This document shows, piece by piece, positions 24,523 to 32,560 of a DNA stretch of 41,802 nt. The first letter of the stretch is position 1, and the number at the start of each line of letters is the position of its first letter. The position numbers and the translations under genes are program-made. Under the pieces are notes generated by a model. That model was given only the letters and a program-made list of their open reading frames with translations, was not told the DNA's origin and ran no database searches. Source of the DNA: Geobacter sp. (GTDB lineage Bacteria > Desulfobacterota > Desulfuromonadia > Geobacterales > Geobacteraceae); assembly GCA_003499925.1 (NCBI GenBank), contig DNRQ01000139.1:1-41802 (forward strand), written 5' to 3'.

Positions 24523-25833
24523 TTGGAATCGATTCTTTTTGAAATCACGATCATTTTTCTGCTTATCCTCGCCAACGGTTTTTTCTCCGGCTCGGAACTC
24601 GCCATCATATCGGCCCGCAAAAGTACCGTCGCCAGACTGGTCGCTGAGGGAAACTCGAAGGCTATGGTCGTCGAAAAGCTCCAGAAGGACCCTCACCGCT
24701 TCCTGGCCACGGTGCAGATCGGCGTGACGGTGGTAGGGTCGCTGGCATCGGCGGTCGGCGGGGCGACGGCCGTAGAGTACTTAAAGCCGTGGCTAGATAC
24801 GGCTCCCTATGCTGTGGTGCGCGAGGCCGCCGAGCCTATTTCCATAGGAATCGTGGTCGCCATGGTTTCCTACTTCTCCCTGATCCTGGGTGAACTCGCC
24901 CCCAAGACCATCGGTCTTCAATATGCGGACCGGATGTCGCTTCTGGTCGCCAAACCGATAGATGCGCTTGCGAAGGTAGGCGGGGTTGCGGTGAAGTTCC
25001 TCACCCTGTCCAACCGGGCGGTGCTGGCATTGTTTGGCGTCAAGGCGGCCAGCGGCCAGGATTTCATCACCCGTGAAGAACTGATTCACTCCCTCTCCGA
25101 GGGGGGCGAAACCGGCGCCCTGACGGAGCACGAACACAAGGTAATAGAGAACATGCTGGACTTCAGCCATACGGTTGTCAGCGAAGTAATGGTGCCTCGG
25201 CTCAGAGTGGTCGCCCTGGACATAAACACGTCGAGAGACGTTCTCATGCAGACTGTCAGGGAGCACATGTACACCCGCTATCCGGTTTACCGCGGCGACC
25301 TGGAAGATGTCGTCGGGTTTGTCCACAGCAAGGACCTGTTTTTACATCCTCTGCTGGACTCTCCGGAATTCGATATCGGCAAGATTGTGAGGCCGCTTTT
25401 GTACGTTCCGGAAAGCAAGCGGGCCAGCGATCTTCTGCGGGAGATGCAGCGCAAGAAGATGCAAATGGCGCTGGTGGTGGATGAATACGGCAGCATCTGC
25501 GGCCTGGTCACCATTGAAGATCTGCTGGAGGAACTGGTAGGGGAGATCGATGACGAACACGACGTGGGCGAGTTGCCCCGTGCGGTGCAACTCCCGGACG
25601 GCAGTTTTATTGTGGATGGGCTTATTTCGCGGAACGATCTTGAGGAACTGCTCGACATAAAGTTCGAAGAAGGGTTGCCCTATGATACGCTGGCAGGCCT
25701 GATACTCGATGAGTTGGGCAGATTCCCTCAAAAAGGGGAAAAACTCATCTGGAGGAACTTCGCACTGGTCTGCGAAGAGGTTACGCCGACATCCATCGTC
25801 AAAGTAAGACTGGCTGCCGAGGAGAGGAAATGA
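24523..25833 (+). CDS. CNNM/HlyC-CorC family membrane transporter
   Basis: This 436-residue protein has an N-terminal CNNM (DUF21) membrane domain (about 1-190: LLILANGFFSGSELAIISAR, LILGELAPKTIGLQ), a CBS-pair (about 205-335, including MVPRLRVVALD and VVDEYGSICGLVTIEDLLEELVGEI) and a CorC_HlyC domain (about 350-430). The family moves or senses magnesium or cobalt. The start is TTG at 24523 with GGAG (24511-24514) eight bases upstream, overlapping the stop of the His-rich ORF. It forms a three-gene run with the glycosyltransferase and the His-rich protein. Confidence 0.92.
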   Translation: MESILFEITIIFLLILANGFFSGSELAIISARKSTVARLVAEGNSKAMVVEKLQKDPHRFLATVQIGVTVVGSLASAVGGATAVEYLKPWLDTAPYAVVREAAEPISIGIVVAMVSYFSLILGELAPKTIGLQYADRMSLLVAKPIDALAKVGGVAVKFLTLSNRAVLALFGVKAASGQDFITREELIHSLSEGGETGALTEHEHKVIENMLDFSHTVVSEVMVPRLRVVALDINTSRDVLMQTVREHMYTRYPVYRGDLEDVVGFVHSKDLFLHPLLDSPEFDIGKIVRPLLYVPESKRASDLLREMQRKKMQMALVVDEYGSICGLVTIEDLLEELVGEIDDEHDVGELPRAVQLPDGSFIVDGLISRNDLEELLDIKFEEGLPYDTLAGLILDELGRFPQKGEKLIWRNFALVCEEVTPTSIVKVRLAAEERK

Positions 25834-25961
25834 CCCGCCTTTCCCGTCAGGCTGTGATGAACGTTTTGCTCACGAATCTGAACTATCTATAATTATGCGG
25901 ATTTTCTCTGCGAGAATTTTCTCCGCGCCGTCCAGATTCTCTTCAATCAACGAAGGAACGA

Positions 25962-26181
25962 ATGTACACGCTGGACGGAAACGGCAGGGCCGCCGTTAGG
26001 GTTGCTGATGAACCTGGCACTGCTCCAGGAAGGCTATCCGGTGACCATTATCCCGCCGGTGCTTCGAAGTGAGTACCTTGCGGCAGTCAACCTTGCTCCT
26101 TTCGTGAACCTGTTTTCCAGCATGGTCTGGGAGAGCCAACACGATTACCTGCGGCTGCTGCAGAGCCTGGAGAGGAAGTAA
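25962..26181 (+). pseudogene. Fic protein C-terminal remnant (frameshifted)
   Basis: Bases 25974-25988 encode DGNGR, the core of the Fic active site. A frameshift near 25995-26000 follows, and the next frame reads LLMNLALLQEGYPVTIIPP and ends DYLRLLQSLERK at the TAA. The N-terminal two thirds and the catalytic His are gone. It is unrelated at its C-terminus to the intact Fic at 34124-35239. The tail plus the following bases recur in diverged form at 30961. Confidence 0.75.
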
Positions 26182-26259
26182 CAGGACCGACAACTGAAAC
26201 TCCCCCAAAGCCATGCAGCCGATATTCGATATCTTGCCGGGATCATCGACGAGTTCTGC
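26149..26259 (+). repeat. Direct repeat copy 1 (Fic tail + DUF6398 start)
   Basis: About 111 bases are alignable to 30961-31073 with roughly 84 percent identity and one single-base gap. In this copy the DUF6398 start codon is AGG instead of ATG, and the gene breaks off after about 25 codons, so it is a dead fragment. Confidence 0.85.
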
Positions 26260-26312
26260 ATTGGTGACTGAGTCAGGCTGCCAGGCTCGTTCGGCCGAGA
26301 CCTGCTATATTG

Positions 26313-26340
26313 TTGATTATGACCGATATTAATGTATACT
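26313..26340 (+). promoter_or_regulatory. sigma-70-like promoter for the MNT-HEPN pair
   Basis: TTGATT (26313-26318) and TATACT (26335-26340) have a 16-base spacer, about 57 bases before the MNT start codon. Confidence 0.5.
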
Positions 26341-26396
26341 GGCGGCGGAATTACCCCTACTAGAAACAGGTAGATCTTCCATTAGAGGCACAATCA

Positions 26397-26732
26397 ATGG
26401 TTTCAGTCATGGACGCTCTTCTCAAGGACGTAGCTGATAAAATCGTTGCTGCCGTGCACCCAAGGATGATCATTCTCTTCGGCTCTCATGCACGCGGTAC
26501 AGCTCGGGCCGATTCAGATCTCGACTTCATCGTCGTAGAGGATGGTCCCTTTGGTCCGGAACGAAGCCGTCGAGCTGAGACGGTAAAGTTATGGCGGCTT
26601 CTGCGGGATGTCCGGGTTGCCAAAGACTTTCTTGTGTTCACTCCTGAAGAAATCGAAAAATGGCGCGATGCTCCTAGCCACGTCGTGTCCCATGCTCTGC
26701 GGGAAGGTCGGGTAATGTATGAGCGCCACTGA
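26397..26732 (+). CDS. mntA: MNT-type nucleotidyltransferase (antitoxin of HEPN-MNT pair)
   Basis: This 111-residue minimal nucleotidyltransferase has LFGSHARGTARADSDLDFIVV, which carries the GS motif and the metal-binding DxD. In HEPN-MNT modules such proteins neutralise the HEPN ribonuclease, in some cases by AMPylating it. GAGG lies about nine bases before the ATG. The gene overlaps the HEPN gene by 14 bases, as expected for the module. The protein itself looks intact; its partner is damaged at the C-terminus. Confidence 0.85.
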   Translation: MVSVMDALLKDVADKIVAAVHPRMIILFGSHARGTARADSDLDFIVVEDGPFGPERSRRAETVKLWRLLRDVRVAKDFLVFTPEEIEKWRDAPSHVVSHALREGRVMYERH

Positions 26733-27303
26733 AAATGCACGCATGCTGCTGGTTATGGCAGGCAAGGATATCCGTGCTATGGTGGCATTGGTCGACCCAG
26801 AATCAGTGGATGACGAGATTTTCGGTTTTCATGCTCAGCAAGCGGTGGAGAAATCGCTAAAGGCCTGGATTGCTGCTATCGGCGGTGCGTTTGGCAGGAT
26901 TCACGACTTGAGCCAGCTTTTTGCACTATTGGCGGATCTCGGCTGTGACGTTTGCCGTTTCGAAGACTTGGACATGTTGAATCCGTTTGCTGTTGAATTG
27001 AGGTATGAGGCGTTGGAGACCGAGGAGCCAAAGCTTGACCGTATCACCTCTTTGATTGATCCCTTTCATCCCTGGACCGACGCATCGCTTTTATGGGACG
27101 GCGTCAGGGTCATAATCCGCCGGCTTCCAGCGGCTTTTTTTACGCCTAAACAGCGGCGATTATGTGGCGCTGCGAAAATGGCTGGTGGATGCAACCGGGC
27201 TCTGGGCGGTGGTCTCGCTTCCATCCCACGTCTTCCATCCCTACTCCGGCGTCAAGACTTCCATCCTCTTTATCGACCGGAAGATTGCGCGGGGGGGGGA
27301 TGA
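26719..27303 (+). CDS. hepT: HEPN-domain protein with aberrant run-on C-terminus
   Basis: Residues 1 to about 130 are a HEPN domain, with the hallmark FHAQQAVEKSLKAWI and RIHDLSQL, the position of the R...H ribonuclease motif. Past KLDRITSLIDPFHPW the frame runs into the type I methylase relic, read out of frame, adding about 60 basic, Gly-rich residues before a stop. The intact gene would have ended near 27115. The remaining domain could still fold, but whether it is a functional toxin is open. It overlaps mntA by 14 bases. Confidence 0.7.
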   Translation: MSATENARMLLVMAGKDIRAMVALVDPESVDDEIFGFHAQQAVEKSLKAWIAAIGGAFGRIHDLSQLFALLADLGCDVCRFEDLDMLNPFAVELRYEALETEEPKLDRITSLIDPFHPWTDASLLWDGVRVIIRRLPAAFFTPKQRRLCGAAKMAGGCNRALGGGLASIPRLPSLLRRQDFHPLYRPEDCAGGG

Positions 27304-28321
27304 AATTATTCTGCTCAGGTGGAGCATGACGGTTATTCCCTCAATACCAATCGGGCGCCGATAGCCAAGAACGACCTCCCCGAGGCGTTGAATCTGTTGA
27401 CTATCGGAAAGAAGAGTCTGGTCGAACTTCAGGAGTATCTGCAGCAGAATAGCGGCAAGCCAAATATGCCGAAGGTGTTGATCAAACCGCGCAAAGAGTT
27501 TGCCCGACTGGATCCCTATAAAGCGCAGACAGCAGCCTTCAGCCTGATTCGCAAGCAGCACGAAAAGTGTCAGACTTTAGAAAAACGAGATTAAAAAACT
27601 TCCTCCCGCTAAGGGTGAGGTAGATAAGAAGCTCACCCGCCTCCAGTCCGCTTTCAACAAGCAGACTGCCGAGTTTTTTAATATCGCTGGGGTTAAGTAT
27701 GAAAAGCTCTCAGCACCGCTACAGACCTTCTTCGATGCCAGCCTGAAAGCGGCCGTCATTGCCTACGGCGCCGACAGAGAGCATACGGGTAATCTTCAGG
27801 TGCGGCTGCGCGAGCATCTGGAAGGCGAGCGGGAGTATAATCTGAGTTTTGATAAGTATGCCGAAGGAAACAATCCGGTTGTGAATGCGCAATATGAAAT
27901 GGTTAAGCTTGGCGAAGTGTGTGCTTTTGAATATGGCAAGCCGTTGAAGGAAGAAAACCGTGTCAGCGGAGATTATCCGGTTTACGGCTCAAACGGCATC
28001 GTTGGCTATCACAATAATTTTCTTGTTGAAGCACCATTTATTGTCGTCGGCAGAAAAGGCAGCGCCGGTTCGGTCCATTTCTCCAAGAAGAACGGTTTTC
28101 CTATCGATACAACCTTTTTCATCAAACTGAAAAATGAAGACAGAGTTCTTTTAAAGTACCTTTCCCATTTTTTCTGTCCCTCTCCCTCCTCTCGAAATCC
28201 AGCAAAGAATCGTCGCCGAACTGGAAGAAGACCTGGCCGCCGTGGCTGGAGCCAAGCGTCTGAAGGCGAAGATGGTATCCAACATCCGCGCCACCATCGA
28301 CCGGGTATGGGGGAAGGTCTG
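27130..28321 (+). pseudogene. Type I restriction methylase-specificity relic (HsdM/HsdS pieces)
   Basis: Four fragments in changing frames follow each other. The end of a HsdM methylase comes first (GDYVALRKWLVD, SHVFHPYSGVKTSILFIDR). After a frameshift near 27313 comes its tail (EHDGYSLNTNRAPIAKNDLPEA). Then follow a linker and start of HsdS (YEMVKLGEVC, YPVYGSNGIVGY, IVVGRKGSAGSVHF). After another shift near 28173 comes the C-terminal HsdS helix (LPPLEIQQRIVAELEEDLAA) ending TGA at 28319-28321. The catalytic NPPF part and any HsdR gene are absent. It is non-functional and probably predates the Septu operon's present position. Confidence 0.85.
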
Positions 28322-28328
28322 ATTAACA

Positions 28329-28356
28329 TTGCTTCAACCATCGTTTACTGTTATAT
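28329..28356 (+). promoter_or_regulatory. Possible promoter of the Septu-like operon
   Basis: TTGCTT (28329-28334) and TTATAT (28351-28356) have a 16-base spacer, 43 bases before the ATPase start codon, just after the restriction relic ends. Confidence 0.45.
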
Positions 28357-28398
28357 CGTGAACAAGTTACAACTGATAACCCCGCAGGAGGGTATGGC

Positions 28399-29712
28399 AT
28401 GCTGGTAGAAGAAATGTCGCTCGAAAATATCCGTTGTTTTGAAAAGATAAACATAAAATTTCAGAACTATCGATGGATTACCCTGTTAAGCCAGAACGGA
28501 AGCGGCAAGAGCACGATTCTGCAGGCATTGGCCTTGCTGCTAGCAGGACCGGAAGGCGCGCTGAAATTAGCCCCCAGACCTGTTGGTTGGCTCCGCGATG
28601 AAGAGCAGGCAGGTAAAATTTCTATTCGTGTTCATCAATCGGATAACGACCCCGGAAAATTCGGTTCAGAAAGAATCACCAAGTCATTTGGATACTCGTA
28701 TTTCATAACCGGCGGGAAACGACTTACCGTACGGAGCAAAACATACACTGAACCCGGGGTTCATGAACATGTCGAAAAGCGTCTGACCTGGTTACGTCAG
28801 AATGCCTATGTATCAAAAGGAACGGGCTGGTTTGCCGTTGGCTATGGCGCTTTCCGCCGTCTAACCAGGTCCAATCAGATAATAGTTCCTTCCTTGGAAC
28901 CTCAAGCACGTTTTACCAATTTCATCACTCAATTCAACGAAGAAGAACCACTGTCCGCTTTTGAGCGATGGATGGTTTATCTTGACTATCGAATTGCCAA
29001 GGAAAAAGACAAAGAATCTACCCGTCAAAAAGAGTTGGGCATTGCTGCAATCAACAAACTACTGCCCGAGTCCGTAAAGTACGATAGTGTAACAGCCGAA
29101 GGACGAATCTTGTTTGATGTCGATGGCATGAAGGTGCCGACAATCTCCCTGAGCGACGGTTATCGAAGCGTTCTAGCCTTAGCCGGCGACTTGGTGTGGC
29201 GCCTGATCCAGGCTTTTCCGGAAAGCAAGGACCCATTAACAGAGGAGGGTATTGTCTTAATTGATGAGTTGGACATTCACCTCCATCCGATGTGGCAGAG
29301 GGATATTGCCGGCTGGCTGCGTCAGCAGTTCCCCAATATTCAGTTCATTGTCGCAACGCATAGTCCGCTTATTGCTGCCGGCGCCGGTGATCAGGCGCTG
29401 ACGCTACGGTTTGCACTGAAAGATGGCAAATCGGTTGTAGAACCTGTTAAGAATATCTCCACAATGAACGTTGACCGGATACTTCAAAGCGAGGCATTCG
29501 GGCTGGTTTCACCCTACTCTCCGCAGACACAACAGAAAATAGATCGTTACGATGATCTTATCAGAAGAGGAGCCGGCGCTACGAAGAAAGAACGTGCTGA
29601 GTTAGAACAGCTCTCTCTTTTCATGGAAGAAGCTCGACCGATAGGCGGCCCACCAAAGCCCGGTTCCATTGAGGCAAAGATGGAGGCGTACCTGGAGAAA
29701 AAACTGAAATGA
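28399..29712 (+). CDS. ptuA: Septu-like ATPase PtuA
   Basis: This 437-residue ABC/SMC-like ATPase starts MLVEEMSLENIRCFE, typical of RecF/OLD-type and PtuA proteins. Walker A is SQNGSGKST (31-39), the signature LSDGY is at 251-255, Walker B IVLIDELD at 285-292 and the H-loop histidine is H321 in VATHSP. The first Walker A glycine is Ser here, which is unusual but not necessarily inactivating. GGAGGG supports the start. The stop overlaps the HNH gene start (ATGA), the usual PtuA-PtuB layout. In Septu systems the ATPase forms a complex with the nuclease and responds to phage infection. No reverse transcriptase is nearby, so it is not a retron. Confidence 0.85.
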   Translation: MLVEEMSLENIRCFEKINIKFQNYRWITLLSQNGSGKSTILQALALLLAGPEGALKLAPRPVGWLRDEEQAGKISIRVHQSDNDPGKFGSERITKSFGYSYFITGGKRLTVRSKTYTEPGVHEHVEKRLTWLRQNAYVSKGTGWFAVGYGAFRRLTRSNQIIVPSLEPQARFTNFITQFNEEEPLSAFERWMVYLDYRIAKEKDKESTRQKELGIAAINKLLPESVKYDSVTAEGRILFDVDGMKVPTISLSDGYRSVLALAGDLVWRLIQAFPESKDPLTEEGIVLIDELDIHLHPMWQRDIAGWLRQQFPNIQFIVATHSPLIAAGAGDQALTLRFALKDGKSVVEPVKNISTMNVDRILQSEAFGLVSPYSPQTQQKIDRYDDLIRRGAGATKKERAELEQLSLFMEEARPIGGPPKPGSIEAKMEAYLEKKLK

Positions 29713-30341
29713 TAAAGATCCAGCGTTCTCCAAAGCCGGCTGTACTTGTAAAAAATACAGCAGAATGGACCCGTAAACTCCTCGCAGCAACGACTAAAGA
29801 GGAAAAAAACAAGGCGGAAGGCAAGTACCGTCACGAAAAGATAAAAGATGCCCTGGTGAATATGTTTCATGGCAAATGCGCTTTTTGCGAGAGCAAAATA
29901 ATTCATATTGATTACGGACATATAGAACACTTCAAGCCAAAATCGCTCCCTGCATTTCGAGCACTTACTTTTGAATGGACAAACCTGCTGCTTGCCTGTG
30001 CTGTCTGTAACGGATCCGAGCATAAGGGTACCAAATTCCCATTGGCAGCGAATGGCGGTCCGTTTGTCAACCCGTGTGACGACGAACCTAATGACCATTT
30101 TGATTTCGTTTATGACCAGACCGCTAAGTTGGCTTCAGTTGTCGGCAAAACGCCGAGAGGGACAACCACCGAGAAGCTTATTGGACTGAATCGTTACGAT
30201 TTGCGGGAACATAGAACAAAGCAGGTACAAAAGCTTCTTTTCATAAAAAGCCATGCGCAAACCGACCCGGAGGCTGCTGAAATTTTGCGGCAAACTAAAT
30301 TAGATGACGCTGAATATGCTGCGTTTGCCAGAAGCCTATGA
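29709..30341 (+). CDS. ptuB: Septu-like HNH nuclease PtuB
   Basis: This 210-residue HNH nuclease of the TIGR02646-like group has CAFC (C57, C60), the catalytic HIEHFKPKS (H71, H74), then NLLLACAVCNGSEHKG with C97, C100, N101 and H105. This is the classic zinc-bound beta-beta-alpha-metal fold. It starts MIKIQRSPKP and has the C-terminal helical GLNRYDLREHRTKQV. The start codon overlaps the ptuA stop (29709-29712), so the pair is translationally coupled. It is the expected effector that cleaves DNA or tRNA-like targets once PtuA is triggered; the actual target is not visible. Confidence 0.85.
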   Translation: MIKIQRSPKPAVLVKNTAEWTRKLLAATTKEEKNKAEGKYRHEKIKDALVNMFHGKCAFCESKIIHIDYGHIEHFKPKSLPAFRALTFEWTNLLLACAVCNGSEHKGTKFPLAANGGPFVNPCDDEPNDHFDFVYDQTAKLASVVGKTPRGTTTEKLIGLNRYDLREHRTKQVQKLLFIKSHAQTDPEAAEILRQTKLDDAEYAAFARSL

Positions 30342-30355
30342 GGTACGAGTTATGA

Positions 30356-30912
30356 GAATGGGCGCCCGATATCGATGAATGGCCTGACTGCTGGATGGGA
30401 GTTGACGAAGACTTGGAGTACGGGAAAAAGCTGCTTCCCTACATGGAGGAATTCCTGGAAGATTTGCTCAACCAGGGAATGTCTCGAAAGACCTTCCTGA
30501 TTAGCAATGATCTTCCGCTGTACGTCCCTCCCCCTTCAAGGGGGAGGACAGGAGGGGGATGGGGGTGTGCTCTGACGCAGACTCTACCCCATCCCCACCC
30601 CGACCCTCCCCTTGAAGGAGAGGGAGAGTTGTTGGTAGCGGAAGATTGTTGCTAATCAGGAAGACCTTTGTCCAGTATCGTAATAATGCCTGGGATTTGG
30701 GCGGAACAATCATCAAACAGGTTTCTTGGGACGAAGAATACGGTGCCGATCCATTGAAAAAGCTTATGGAGTCGGTAGTAGCCGACGGAGTGTTGTCGGA
30801 TGATTTCGATCAGATGAGCGAGGATGACTTACGTTCCTTTGAAAGAATGTGCCGCAGATTCGAAAAGTTCCTGCTTCAGAGGTACGGCAGAAGTAGTGCG
30901 TTTTCTGCGTGA
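30356..30912 (+). pseudogene. Unknown small gene interrupted by a MITE
   Basis: The left part encodes DEWPDCWMGVDEDLEYGKKL to GMSRKTF (ending 30495); the right part resumes VQYRNNAWDLGGTIIKQV to QRYGRSSAFSA (stop 30910-30912). Removing the element plus one target copy (30496-30668) rejoins the frame exactly and gives a 127-residue product counted from the upstream in-frame stop. No start codon precedes DEWPDCW, and ATG 30395 lacks a ribosome site, so the 5' end may also be lost. I recognise the family only as a common hypothetical with an integrase-core-binding-like helical look. Confidence 0.8.
30496..30660. mobile_element. 165-bp MITE with 24-bp terminal inverted repeats and 8-bp target duplication
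   Basis: The ends CCTGATTAGCAA (30496-30507) and TTGCTAATCAGG (30649-30660) are perfect inverted repeats. They extend as ATCTTCCGCT / AGCGGAAGAT after a two-base mismatch (22 of 24 matching). The flanks AAGACCTT (30488-30495) and AAGACCTT (30661-30668) are perfect direct repeats. The interior carries two REP-B hairpins facing each other. It encodes nothing and must be mobilised in trans. Confidence 0.9.
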
Positions 30913-30960
30913 GGTGCTTCATCACTGAGGCCATCGTCATGTTGAGGCCTCGACTATCTT

Positions 30961-31073
30961 CTGCGGTTGCTGCAGAGTCTGAAAAGGAAGTAACATGACC
31001 GACAAACAGAAAGTGCCCAAAGCCATGCAACCGATATTCGATGCCGTTGCCGTGATCATCGACGAGTTTTGCC
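30961..31073 (+). repeat. Direct repeat copy 2 (Fic tail + DUF6398 start)
   Basis: The last 11 codons of a Fic-type tail (LRLLQSLKRK, TAA at 30991-30993) precede the intact DUF6398 gene. This is the same junction as at 26149-26259, 4.8 kb upstream. Confidence 0.85.
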
Positions 31074-31504
31074 AAAAGCATCTGAACGAGGGGTACTCCC
31101 AGGTCTCACAAGAACTGGCGGCGGCCCTCTGCCGCAAGCGCCCCTCGCCACTGGCGAAAGGGAAACCTGAACAGTGGGCCTGCGCCTGTGTCTACGTAAT
31201 CGGTAGCACCAACTTTCTGCACGACAAGACCCAGACCCCCCATTTGCCGTTGGGCAAGCTGTGCGAGCTGTTCGGCATCGGCAAGAGCACTGCGACCACA
31301 AAGGCGCGCAGTATCGAACAGATGATGGGTATTAGCTATCTCGATCCCCGGTGGACTTTGCCGAGTAGGTTGGCGGACAACCCGCTGGTCTGGATGCTCA
31401 CTGTGAACGGATTTGCCGTGGATATCCGCACCGCGCCGTTGGAGCTTCAGGAACAGGCCTTTCAGCGGGGACTGATTCCCTTTGTGCCGGGGAGAAAGGT
31501 GTAA
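30995..31504 (+). CDS. DUF6398-type protein, function unknown
   Basis: This 169-residue protein has a conserved-looking core: IIDEFCQKHLNEGYSQVSQELAAALCRKRPSPL, WACACVYVIGSTNFL and LCELFGIGKSTATTKARSIEQMM. The last block resembles a helix-turn-helix, so DNA binding is possible but unproven. AAGGAAG lies just before the ATG. The upstream bases are the tail of a Fic gene, in both copies of the repeat, which suggests that fic and DUF6398 genes were once neighbours. A small hypothetical follows after 25 bases, probably in the same transcript. Confidence 0.75.
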   Translation: MTDKQKVPKAMQPIFDAVAVIIDEFCQKHLNEGYSQVSQELAAALCRKRPSPLAKGKPEQWACACVYVIGSTNFLHDKTQTPHLPLGKLCELFGIGKSTATTKARSIEQMMGISYLDPRWTLPSRLADNPLVWMLTVNGFAVDIRTAPLELQEQAFQRGLIPFVPGRKV

Positions 31505-31529
31505 AAATACGCTGAGAAGGGGAGACAGC

Positions 31530-31859
31530 ATGTTAAATCGAGGACTTGTAATAGTATCACCGAAGGAGCCGTTCAGGCAATGGCTGCTGTCCCTTCCCGA
31601 ACCTATCGATGTGTCGCTTGAGGAAATCAACGAGGACCGCAGCGCCTATCTGATCACGGAGTTTGAAGATGACAAACATCGTGACAGAGTCCTCACGAAA
31701 TCCTTCAAAATGATCTTCGAGGATCAACTTGTCAACTGGTGGACCAGGAATGAAGACTGGCCAAAAAAGCGGGATCTGCCGACCTTCAAAAAGTGGTTCG
31801 ACCTTCAGTTCCACTCAATAGTCGAAGACCTGGTGAACGATGACCTCGTTGATGAGTGA
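31530..31859 (+). CDS. Small acidic hypothetical protein next to DUF6398
   Basis: This 109-residue acidic protein is MLNRGLVIVSPKEPFRQWL to DLVNDDLVDE, with many Trp and Asp/Glu residues and no membrane segment or known catalytic motif. AAGGGGAG (31518-31525) supports the ATG at 31530; an in-frame extension to 31482 lacks support. It follows the DUF6398 gene by 25 bases and precedes a clear terminator, so the two form a small operon. I do not recognise a function. Confidence 0.65.
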   Translation: MLNRGLVIVSPKEPFRQWLLSLPEPIDVSLEEINEDRSAYLITEFEDDKHRDRVLTKSFKMIFEDQLVNWWTRNEDWPKKRDLPTFKKWFDLQFHSIVEDLVNDDLVDE

Positions 31860-31987
31860 CATCTGTTATCGTCGGGACCGCGACAAGTTGCACGGGTTGC
31901 TGCTGCGGGGCAGGGTATGAAATATTAGGTATTTGACTGCCGTACGTGTGGTGTGCTATAGATACACCACCTCCACAAAAGAGGGGA

Positions 31988-32012
31988 ACCACCAATTTAT
32001 GGTGGTGTTTTT
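31988..32012 (+). terminator. Intrinsic terminator after the DUF6398 operon
   Basis: ACCACCA (31988-31994), loop ATTTA, TGGTGGT (32000-32006), then GTTTTT. Confidence 0.75.
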
Positions 32013-32102
32013 GATGATAACGCTGAAAAAGCAGATTTATAAAAACATGATATGTCACCGCGTTACGGTATCAGTATGATAGACGCCACCCCACCATTTC
32101 GC

Positions 32103-32147
32103 CAAGGCTTCGGCTGGCACGCCAGTGTCAGTCGGAGCCTTGTTTTT
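32103..32147 (+). terminator. Long hairpin with T5, second terminator
   Basis: CAAGGCTTCGGCT (32103-32115) pairs over 13 positions (two G-T) with AGTCGGAGCCTTG (32130-32142), followed by TTTTT. It has no gene directly upstream. Confidence 0.6.
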
Positions 32148-32253
32148 ATGGCTAACGCTGCCGGGCCGTAGCAGCCTGCGATAGCTGGCCTATACCAATG
32201 CGGATCTTTTCCAGGGCACCGGGCATGCCAGTGCAAGTCGAGGCCTTGTTTGC
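32116..32253. repeat. 32-bp imperfect direct repeat before the truncated MNT gene
   Basis: 32116-32147 (GGCACGCCAGTGTCAGTCGG...) and 32222-32253 (GGCATGCCAGTGCAAGTCGA...) are alike at about 26 of 32 positions, 106 bases apart. The second copy lost the T-run, so it looks like a duplicated terminator arm. Confidence 0.5.
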
Positions 32254-32284
32254 ACCCGTGATCATGGAGGGAAACCAAGAGCCT

Positions 32285-32560
32285 ATGGTAGAACTAGGTC
32301 CGATCATCCAAGCTGTCCTGAATCATCATCCCATCATACAGGCAATCTATATTTATGGCTTATACGGTACCGAAGATGAACGGCCGGACAGTGATGCGGA
32401 CATTGCGCTGCTGTTTTCGCCAAGCGATTCCAAAATAATCCGCTCGCCTCTAGCAAGCCAACTGCACCTCGAACTCGAATATCTGCTCAACAAAAACATT
32501 GATCTCATCAACCTGCGTGCATGTCCACTGGCATCGCCCGAAGCCCGTGGAGGCCCCTGA
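32285..32560 (+). pseudogene. Truncated second MNT nucleotidyltransferase
   Basis: The 91-codon frame shows YIYGLYGTEDERPDSDADIALLF, a degenerate GS...DxD signature, and LEYLLNKNIDLINLR. It then ends prematurely in CPLASPEARGGP instead of the usual C-terminal strand. No HEPN partner follows. GGAGGG lies 13 bases before ATG 32285, and an earlier ATG exists at 32264. It is probably an orphaned, frameshifted antitoxin remnant. Confidence 0.6.

Noticed and set aside
28399..30341. Retron with PtuAB effectors
   Set aside because: No reverse transcriptase frame or msr/msd-like structure upstream; the preceding DNA is a restriction relic.
31967..31976. Second attachment site (CCACCTCCAC shared with the ssrA 3' end)
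   Set aside because: Only ten bases match and the TTCGATTCCCG part is missing; likely chance.
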